This document shows, one piece after another, positions 55,681 through 64,000 of a stretch of DNA of 64,000 nt. Below the pieces are notes generated by a model that was not told the origin of the DNA, made no database searches, and worked only from the letters and a program-made list of their open reading frames with translations. The position numbers and the translations under genes were made by a program. Each line of letters starts with the position of its first letter. Position 1 is the stretch's first letter. This DNA comes from Selaginella moellendorffii (lineage: Eukaryota > Streptophyta > Lycopodiopsida > Selaginellales > Selaginellaceae), in contig NW_003314420.1 of the NCBI RefSeq assembly GCF_000143415.4, positions 128,123-192,122 of the forward strand. The letters are read 5' to 3'.

Positions 55681-57165
55681 TTCAAAACCAACTTTTGTAA
55701 AATTCATATTTCTATTTACAACAATTTAACAAGTTTAAAATTTACAAAATTATAAAAACAATCTCAAAACAATAGATTTACATCCTTGTAAAATATCCCA
55801 GCCCCTCTGTGAGTGTGCTGCGCATGAGGTATATGAAGTTTAGGCATATTTGTGCCCTCACAATGAGTGAGCTCCTGCCACATCAAGAAGTGATAGAAAG
55901 ACCTATATTCCTATATATCCTCTCAGATTCCTCCATATGCCCATTGTTGGCATGTGCCAGCTGTCCATGATACTAGGTCATCAACAAAGCATACATAGAA
56001 ATCATAGAATTAAAAGAAATCTGATTTTCTTAAAACATACATTGATTTACCTGCTTGGGTTAATGTTACAGAAGATAACATCCTATTCCTTCATAAGTGG
56101 AAAAGACAATCACAGACTTGGCATAGATGGTCAAGAGGCTGTTCCAAGAAATCTGGTGTCAGCAAAGGTGCTCTTTGCATTTATGGCATTTTCTACAAGT
56201 CTGTGTTCCATGACACACTATCTCACTAGGCAAAACTCTATCTGAAACAGAAAGTTCCCATAGTATTAAAAAATGCAGCAAAGGAAATAAATGCACAAAA
56301 GATTCGTCTTTCACATTCACATCAATTAGGAGTGCCATCATCATTCTCCATTTCATCCAGGTAGAAATCTTCACTGATTTCCCCTTTCTTTGAATAAGAA
56401 GGCTTGAAAGCTCCAAGATCCAAAGTTCTATCCAAAAGAACACTACATAAGAAAAGAAGACACCTATGATTCTTTCTATATTTAATTCCATAATATTTTA
56501 TTCAAATTATTTTATATTATTCTTATATTTTAGTCAAGTTCTATAAGAATATTACATGGTTTTTTTTATATATTCTAAGTCCAGTTACAATATCAACATA
56601 TTCCCAACTTCATAAATTATATCCATAAAATTATTTTTCACAAAAGAAATCAGAGGTGTGGATTTGGGACTTTTGGACAAGGTGTATACATTAAAAAATT
56701 TATTATTCAGCTCCAAAAGATATTGATAGTGGCTATAGAATGAAAGTGTTATAGATGGGTTTTACAAGACGTTGGATGTTGGATGTTGATTTTAATGGCT
56801 TATAAAAATGTACACAACCCTAAACACATCCACAAGATTTCTACCATGCTTTAAAAGCAATTGAGTTTACACAATACCAAAGAATTATATACTACCAAAT
56901 TATAAAAGGTTAGTTTGGAGAAATTATAATTTTGATGCATACTGAGCTAAACTTTTTTATCTGAACTATAATGATGGCTCTAAGTTTCATACTTAACTAA
57001 AAAATAATAGCATTTCTATTATGTATCTGGTTTTACATTTAAAAATATACAAAACTAAATCTATCTGGATATTCACACTACATTATAGATGTTTGAAAAG
57101 AGGTACATCCAAAGATAATAATTACATTAGAGATATAATGATTGTATTAAGACAAACCTGTATTA
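55681..57165. other. AT-rich DNA, nothing recognised
   Basis: Short frames only. A few protein-like pieces cannot be placed. No second copy in the window. Confidence 0.35.
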
Positions 57166-59627
57166 TTGATAATGGTGTGGCTTGGTCGAAGTGACCAAGT
57201 GGGAAGGACACCTAAAGGGAAATCAGTTGTGCCAATACGATGGTGTAGTAAATCCAAGAAAGTAGTCTCGGGGAGAGACTCATGAGAGGGTCGCAAAGTT
57301 GGGCCGTGGATGAAGCCCGTAGCAGAAATTGCTAAAGAGACCTACTAGGGGTGAGCACCCGCTGGACTTAGTAAAGTAGAGCCTTTGCCATGGAACCAAA
57401 AGGATACCTCAAAAATGGAGGTAGTGATCCTATGTTGCTCAGTGCAACAATCAATGGATAAAAGCAAAAGACTAGTGGCCAAGTGTGGGCCATGGAGTTC
57501 ATTGGAAGGAATCCAAATGGCAAAGTTAGGCATGGAACACTAATGTGTTGGGTGCTAACAGATTGTGAGAAAGGAAGTATGCTTCCAAAGATGGATTCCC
57601 AAATGCTCCAAGTTGGCAAAGGTGAAAGCTCCAAGGGAGGGAGCGGCGAAGTAGCCAAAGGATAGGGGCCATGGATAGCTCTAGCACAACTTACGATGGC
57701 TGGAACTTGGTGCCAAAAGTGGCATAAAATAAAAAGAAGGACGATGGCGCCCTCAAGTGGGGAGCTTCCTAGGATGGGAAGTGAAGTTGCACAATATGTG
57801 CAGTGAAAGATGTCAAAGACACCAAAGAAATTGACTTCGAGAAGTCAAAATTAAAAATTCCAAAGTGAATTGGTTATGTCAATAGAAGTTAGGACTACTC
57901 GAGAATGAATAGTGGGATTGAGCTAGAGAACAGGTCTCTAATGGGTTTAGCAAGAGCAAACCCAATAAAAGGGAGAGAACCATCTGAGGTGGTCAAATGA
58001 GTCTCTATGTTAGAGACACTATGCTCCTTAGAGGTTGGACAAGGTATGGAGAGCCTTCGGTGTCAAACCATTGACAAATATTAGCTAAGTGCCAAGGATG
58101 GTGAAGGTAATACATGCTAGTGTTACTTTATAAAACGGTTTATCGTTCGATGAGGACATCAAACTTCGTCTATGGGTGGTGGAGTTGTGAGACACAAAAT
58201 CCCTAAGGCCCAAAGTGGAGCCGAAAGGCTGCCATGTGGTAGTGGCCGAAGCAAAAGTCAAACGAGCATAACACGTTTGGACTAAAAGGCTCTGGCTTGA
58301 AAGGTCGAGAGTAGGAGTGGAACTCCCAATGGAGTGCTCAAGGAACGAGCATGAAGCAAGCAATAAGCGAGGCTCCAAAAAAGGGACCCAAAAAGACCAA
58401 CACATCACACGTGGAAGAGTTCGAGATGGAGTCCGAGATGGACTCGAGTTGGAGTCTGAGGTAGAGTCTGAGATGGAGTCCGAGATGGAGCGAGATGGGG
58501 TCTGAGATGGAGTCCGAGAAGGACCCCAGATGGAGTCCAATATGGACCCGAGATGGAGTCCGAGATGGACCGAGATGGAGTCCAAGATGGACCCGAGATG
58601 GAGTCCAAGATGGACCGAGACAGAGTCCGAGATGGAGTTCGAGATGGACCCGAGATGGAATCTGAGATGGAGTCTGAGAAGGACCCGAGATGGAGTCCGA
58701 GGTCAAGACCGAGATCGGGACTAAGACCGGGACCAAGACCTAGACTGAGACCGAGTCTGAGTCCGAGTCCAAGTCTGAGTCCGAGTCCGAGTTCGAGTCT
58801 GAGAGGGTGAAAGCCCAAAGCGTTCATCTCCCAGACCCTGGGGGTTTGGTGAGCTCCAAAAGTATAGTAAGGGGGAGGACTGCAGTGGAGCTAGTTTGGC
58901 CCAGGAAGGCCAGACCCAATATTAGGTGATGAACTGACCACTAGGAAGTCCAAGACTAGAGTGAATACGGACCGACAAGTGGGGTAGCTTGGTGAAGTGT
59001 TCAAGAGCTGGCTCTAGTTCCCCCGGGAGATCGACTGACTGATGCTCCCAATCCAAGTGTGGGTGGCACTACCTACTTGGATACCTGATGTGGCTCAACG
59101 GAACCTCGCTCTAAGCCCATGGCTAGAGCACCTAAAGGCGGAAGGAGTGGCTGGGCCTGCGGGCCTTGATCTAGTGGCAGTGTTGGTGAACATGGCCATG
59201 GATGGAAAAGGGATTTGGCAGGAACTGACAAAGGGATGTCAGGGAAGGCTATTCCCCATGTCTGTTGGCATCCTAAAGATGCTAAGGAGTGCATCTGGGA
59301 TGACCACTCGTGGATGGACGGCCCAGTCTTGGAGAGACGGGATTGTGATGCAAGTGGTATTGGACCACTAGTGTGGCAAAGGTGAATGGGCATGGCCTTA
59401 GCATAACGGGCTGATATGTCGGTGGTACCTTTGGGTGTCGGTCTTGGGACTGGACACATGGAGCACTTGGACCAAGTGCAAAGGTTGAGTGGCATGGATG
59501 CCATTCTCGAGACTAGCAAAGTCCCAAGTCCTGAATTGAACTTAAGGAGGTTGTGAATGAGACTCCTCCAAGTGGTCAGAGGTGTGGTTAAGTGACTAAA
59601 GTAGAATGGAAAATTTAGTCGCTTACA
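57166..59627 (+). mobile_element. Truncated family-A LARD copy (internal 3' part and LTR)
   Basis: 57166-58185 matches 52225-53276 with many substitutions. At 58186 an LTR (1,442 bp) begins TGTGAGACAC after GGGTGGTGGAGT and ends GTCGCTTACA at 59627. Its array (about 58415-58800) is shorter and an internal stretch after 59145 is deleted. It is older than the element at 47282. The left LTR and left interior are absent. Confidence 0.88.
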
Positions 59628-60370
59628 TGTGTGTGTGGATATCACCATTCTTCTTGTTCTCTCACAGAAGTGCACACCCTGAATGCCATCACCAGCAAGA
59701 GATACCTCCTCCACCTCTCAACATGGTGGGATAAAATCCTAAAATTTTGTGTTGTATAGCTGTTTTACAGTTTTGGAGCTGATTGATATATCCAGTGTTT
59801 GCTCAAAATTTCCAGCAATTTCAACGATCATAGTGAATTGGTGGAGGCTCACACTGGCTGCTGTCCGTTTGAGGGATACGCTGCTCCAGGAACACAGAAA
59901 AAGGGAGGCTCTGGCAGCTTGGCGACGACAATGGACCCCATGCTACGGAGGAGAACACGAGGGAGATGTCAAGTGGAAATGGAGACCACCAGCTATGGTA
60001 GTAAAGGAGGCACAACGAGGCAATTTGGCACTGGATGCATTGTGGAGGTGATGACCACAGCAGCCCCGGTTGGAAGACAGCAATCGCCACTAGGTGGAGG
60101 ATAGCAAGACGGATTTGTTGAGTGAACAGCGCTATGGGTGATTCATTTTTGTATTAGTCCCTAAGGGACACGAAGTAATGTACATATATGTTGCATCAAA
60201 ATTTCCCAGTGAGGAGCGCACTGGTGATGCAGCAGCTTACACCTCAAGTTATCGTCACTGCAGCCACTGATATGAACGTGACTAGCCGCTCAATCCATCA
60301 GATGCCATAGCTGAGCACCAACGCCATACCATTATAGAGGTTCTTCCTCCTCTAAGTTGTCCAGATAGCC
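59628..60370 (+). other. Possible gene fragment, unidentified
   Basis: 59860-60050 reads TLLQEHRKREALAAWRRQW and further charged sequence in one frame, but I cannot link it to a family. No repeat copy recognised. Confidence 0.25.
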
Positions 60371-60379
60371 AGCTGATTA

Positions 60380-61560
60380 ACTCCCAGGCTGTTCACTGGG
60401 AATCCACAGCAGCGTGGCAGTCACTACCTTCCTGACATTCTCGAGTTTACTCAACAAGTGGTACCATGAGACGGTGCTCAAGCTGGGACAGCGGGTTTGC
60501 TTGGATGACCCGTCTTTGGCAACGTGGCTGCTTTTCTCAGAGGCTTCAACTCTGGAAGACCGACTACATTGCAAAGTTGAGTGATCGCTTTTTTTTGGTT
60601 TCAGGTACAATCGAGTGGGTTTTTACAAGGCGTTTCTGTTCTAGCAGCCCACCGTCCTGGTGCCACACTAGAGGCATGCAAATTTGTAAAGACAGCTTTG
60701 AGACAGGATGGCTGGACAGCACTGTTGCGCTCATGGGACGAATTTTGTTTGCGGGGTTAACTGGAAAGAGCCACTTGAAGCTCCAAGACCGCTGTGAATA
60801 ATCCCAAAGCTCTCAAACAGTATGTGCTCCTAATCATCAACAATATAAAAGCATGCCTTGTGAGGTGGTCTATGCAGGATAAGGTCGTTCTTCTTACTGA
60901 GATGAGAAGGTATGTGATTGTCCTAGTTTTCTTGTTGCACTGGTTTTTTCTGATATGACAGTTCACGTTTCGAACTGACATCAAAAGGATGCGCTACCTA
61001 TCTAGTGTCAGTGCTGGCCATTTTCCCCTATTTTCAATCCTGAATTTGTCCTTTTGTTTCTGCAGGTTGCCAATGAAACACTGCAACTGGCAAATATTTC
61101 TCCAATGGTCTTTAGAAGAGCCTTGTTGGACTTAATGGTGAGTCTGCATCTTCTCTCAAGTGATTTCAATTTATGTGCAAGTGATTTGGCATGCGGAAGT
61201 GTGGCTAAGACAAGTAGATATGGATCCAAACGTCCACCCTGATCCGGAAAAGTTCAATCCAGCTGGGAGGTACGAGATTCTCAGCCATGCTCTGTAACTC
61301 TGGCTGGGGTTTTTCACTAGAAATATGGAGCATCTCCATTCACGTTGGGATGGGAAATCGAACTTGTCCTGGTAACGAACTTGCCAATCTTCAAATCTTC
61401 ATTGTCGTCCATTACTTCATTATTACAGGTGAAGATCTATTATTTGTGCCATTATTCTTTTAAGTGGGGTTTGTAGGTGGACTGCCTTGGATCCCAACAG
61501 CAAAGTTTCTTACTTCCACATCCAAGACCACGAGACTTCTATTCTGTAAGAGTTTCAAAA
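60380..61560 (+). pseudogene. Cytochrome P450 pseudogene, CYP85-clan-like
   Basis: Blocks in family order: FSSLLNKWYHETVLKLG (about 60440), a PG-LG*PVFGNVAAFLRGFNSGRP block with Trp changed to TGA (about 60490-60560), YNRVGFYKAFLF (60610), EACKFVK and WLDSTVALMGRILFAGLTG (about 60680-60770), NNPKALKQYV and NIKACLVRWSMQDKVVLLTEMR (about 60800-60910), K-helix VANETLQLANISPMVFRRALLDL (61066-61135), MDPNVHPDPEKFNPAGR (about 61220-61270), heme loop GMGNRTCPGNELA (61345-61385), and DPNSKVSYF with PHPRPRDFYS (61485-61545). P450s use heme iron bound to the Cys of the last loop; CYP85-clan members oxidise brassinosteroids, gibberellin precursors and ABA. The I-helix region is missing, and stops and 1-nt shifts occur throughout. 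Confidence 0.85.
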
Positions 61561-61699
61561 CTTCTGTAATTATAAAAGAAAAAAGTACTTTACTGAATTG
61601 TACCTCATACAAGATGATACCTTATACATTCTCATGCCTCCACTATTCTAATTGGTCCGCCTTGTCACAAGGAGCAAATCCTTCTTTGAAGTCACTGCC

Positions 61700-62345
61700 T
61701 TGACAGGATGAGACTTAAAGACGAGAAGATACTCAAAGGCAGGCTTGCCAAGTACATTGTAGAGGCTGTTTGTAAGTCCCAAATGTTTCTCATCACAGGT
61801 CTTTGGAGGACATGCATAACTTTATGACCATTGACCAAATGATGAGAACAGCAGCATCATCAAGAAGAGTTGCAGTCTAGCATTTAATTTTTCTCACTTC
61901 TGGCACAAGACAATAAGGTTGTTAACAATAAGGTCTCCATTTAAGTTTTAACTAAGTCCTGTTTGCACAACAATGCAATGCATCAGGAGCTTGCTGGAAA
62001 AGATGATTTACTGAATTTCCAAGAAAGTATAAGATTCATGCTGATTACAGCAAGTAACTATCAGGTACATCTTTAGTGTTCTTGCTCATGGGTCGTGATC
62101 TCCCTTATCTTGAGTTTAGAGAAGCCTGCAAGCATCACCAGATTGTAAGAACTCAGCCAGCTATGTGTGTCTTTGGAGACTGCCATTATAAGTACTTTTT
62201 CTTTAAATTTTATATAACCTTCACTGCTATGGATTCTGTGAATGGCACTTTCAGGGCAACATGTTCCTCCTCTTCCTCCATATTTCTAAAATTAATGCAG
62301 AAAATTTCAAGATTGGCAAGGTGCTGGAATCAATAGTCAAGCTTG
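61700..62345 (+). pseudogene. Exon-like pieces of an unidentified gene
   Basis: MRLKDEKILKGRLAKYIVEAV (61705-61770), SLEDMHNFMTIDQMMRTAAS (61803-61870), HQELAGKDDLLNFQESIRFMLITASNYQ before a GT (61980-62062), and MFLLFLHISKINAENFKIGK (62260-62320). Each is bounded by plausible splice sites. I do not recognise the family. Confidence 0.35.
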
Positions 62346-63454
62346 CCATTGTGTAGCTGCATTGTGTAGCTCGAAGTTGTCCAGGCCCAGAGGGCGCTGA
62401 GTGTTCTTCTCTAGAAGGTTTTCCAGGCCTAAAGGGCAATGCAACGGTTTTGGTGGTAGGGATTCGTGTGTGCAACCAGACAACGTATTCCATGTTTGCC
62501 AAAAGCATTATAACCAATTGTGCTTTAGATTGAAGGCTGCAAAATAAACTGGTCTTACCAATATGACTGCTTGGCCACTTCTCATGGAAAATACATGTTT
62601 ATGAAAAGTTTGCTTCCCTTATATGTAATAAAGAATAACATTTTGGCACTATTGATGTTTGGTAGCTAAAGGTAATGGGCAAAGAAACTTTTTATACTCT
62701 AAAGCTCTACTTACAGGTCTATTAATGATTCATAACTCATGCTGCATGATTAGTACAACTGCTTAGGGATGCTATGTTTCCACAACCGACTGTGGGATAC
62801 ACTGAGATCACTCCAATCCTCACCAGAATTCAAGCTCTCATGCTCAAACACTCAAGATCATACTGCTCTCCTAAAGAACACTCCAAGAACACTTTGGAAC
62901 ACTTTTAAACACTGTTAATCTTGGAAAGAAAGGGCCTAACCGCTCCTGTCACTGTCCTCCTACTTATATCTCTTGCTCCTAGCCAAATCTCCTAAATTGG
63001 ACTGCAAATCCTTCTCTGCACTTTGTCTTGTAGCGAAGACCTTGGGCACCCAAATCACAGAGGAATATCTCAGTGGATCTCCTCTCCTTGCCCTAGTGCC
63101 ATGTGGATGAAATGCAAATGGTACATGGTGATACCCTACATAAATGATGATGACATTAGCCCAAGGTTGAACCTCCAAAGATCATCAAAGGTCAGCTTTA
63201 GAGTAAATTAGGAAAATCTCTTTTCTAATGTAAGTCAAATAATATCTAATTGCCTGTTACAGGTGTCGAGTTTACCAATCAGGCAGCAGTACACTATCCC
63301 AAAACCTTTCTTGATGCAAAGAGAGATTTACCATTTTAACAAAATGAAGATCTGATTTTCTTTTTGAGTCCTTGGTCGTGGTATACCTAGTCCATGCTAA
63401 GCGTTTGACAAGTTCCAGTATTCATTTCATTGTGTATTACCATTCATAGTGGTA
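62346..63454. other. Intergenic, no gene seen
   Basis: Only short frames. This would be the 3' flank of the minus-strand exon ending at 63455. Confidence 0.35.
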
Positions 63455-64000
63455 TCATTGTACTTCACATACAAAAGCATCCTGTACGAACTCGTCCAGT
63501 AGACTTTCAAAAATCTGCTCACAGATGTCGGTTGCAATAACTAGGTCTTCTTCATCAGTAGGATAGGCTTCGGCCTGGATAAAACAAGTTGAGCAATAAA
63601 AATCCAGAACGCTCATGATTTTGTCAGTCACAACTGTAGCAACCTCCCAGTGAGAGAGAAGTGCATGTTTAAGATGTGGCATGCCCAAGTACCCGGTCAT
63701 AAACTCATAAAGAGCCTTGCTAAACATCTTGCAACTCTGATAGTTTGGGTGTCGCTGCAGCGGAGAGGAGCAAGAGGACGACGTGTTGAGCTCTACAAAC
63801 TTCAATGCAAACTTTAGAACGTAATCCTTTTTGCTGCTCGGTCCTGCTGGCCCACCACATAGTATTTGATCCCAGGTTACTTTTTTTGTCAAAAACCTTT
63901 CTATATTTAGCCGAGATGAAAGATTTTCCTGAAGCGGTAAATTTGTTAGATTGCTTTGTGGGTTCCTCTGGTGCTTCACAAGGCGCATCTGCAATTTCAT
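63455..64000 (-). CDS. Unidentified protein, C-terminal exon, 5' end beyond window
   Basis: An open frame enters from the right edge and ends at TGA (63457-63455), giving at least 181 residues; the Met at the edge need not be the start. The sequence is mixed helical with a Ser-rich stretch (SSSCSSPL), a hydrophobic block MPHLKHALLSHWEVATVVTD, and an acidic tail EEDLVIATDICEQIFESLLD. Amino-acid use is protein-like and no stop occurs. No domain is recognised. Confidence 0.6.
   Translation of the reverse strand: MKLQMRLVKHQRNPQSNLTNLPLQENLSSRLNIERFLTKKVTWDQILCGGPAGPSSKKDYVLKFALKFVELNTSSSCSSPLQRHPNYQSCKMFSKALYEFMTGYLGMPHLKHALLSHWEVATVVTDKIMSVLDFYCSTCFIQAEAYPTDEEDLVIATDICEQIFESLLDEFVQDAFVCEVQ

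Overview
This is plant nuclear DNA, almost entirely decayed and nested transposable elements around one well-preserved host gene. Evidence for a plant: TTTAGGG/CCCTAAA telomere-type repeats, a plastid-type pyruvate dehydrogenase E1-alpha pseudogene, a CYP85-clan-like P450 pseudogene, chromodomain Ty3/Gypsy elements and tRNA-iMet-type primer-binding sites. The left-end gene is an LRRC9-like (cilium-associated) gene, which points to a land plant with motile sperm. All 14 of its introns are only 45-62 nt. Very short introns plus a retained ciliary gene make a lycophyte such as Selaginella my best guess (inference, not proven).

Layout. 1-4116 (minus): LRRC9-like gene, 5' end inside the window, 3' end off the left edge. 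4600-12250: Gypsy gag/protease remnants, three related LTR families (called A, B and C here), a complete 675-bp TRIM element with a TAAAC target duplication and a solo TRIM LTR with an AAGTT duplication. 12255-21375 (minus): one Gypsy pol copy split by a 6.9-kb DNA transposon (13503-20382). That transposon has 24-bp terminal inverted repeats, a GATC target duplication, a 1,022-codon DUF7869-like transposase reading frame broken only by four TAG stops, and many dispersed palindromes of the type GGCATGAGGCCTCATGCC. 21460-24472 (plus): a second pol copy, head-to-head with the first. 24473-32232: a scrambled composite of family-A LTRs in both orientations that separates this pol from a chromodomain-bearing pol end at 32233-32487. 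33075-40347: family B and C LTRs with gag and pol remnants.

40370-45740 is a graveyard of host-gene pieces, all on the minus strand: a coiled-coil remnant, a CFIm25 (NUDT21-type) pseudogene, a DDHD-phospholipase pseudogene and a plastid PDH E1-alpha pseudogene, the last interrupted by kelch-gene pieces and by a second TRIM (TSD GTGAA). 47282-55144 is a complete, young family-A non-autonomous LTR retrotransposon (LARD) with TSD TATAG and no pol. A truncated relative lies at 57166-59627. The right end holds a P450 pseudogene (about 60380-61560), exon-like pieces of an unknown gene and an unidentified minus-strand coding exon that runs off the window.

Most long open frames at 25.6-26.6, 29.0-30.0, 47.3-48.4 and 53.2-54.4 kb come from 6/12-bp tandem repeats inside family-A LTRs and are open on both strands; I do not treat them as genes. 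Names of protein families come from my reading of conserved motifs; no database search was run.
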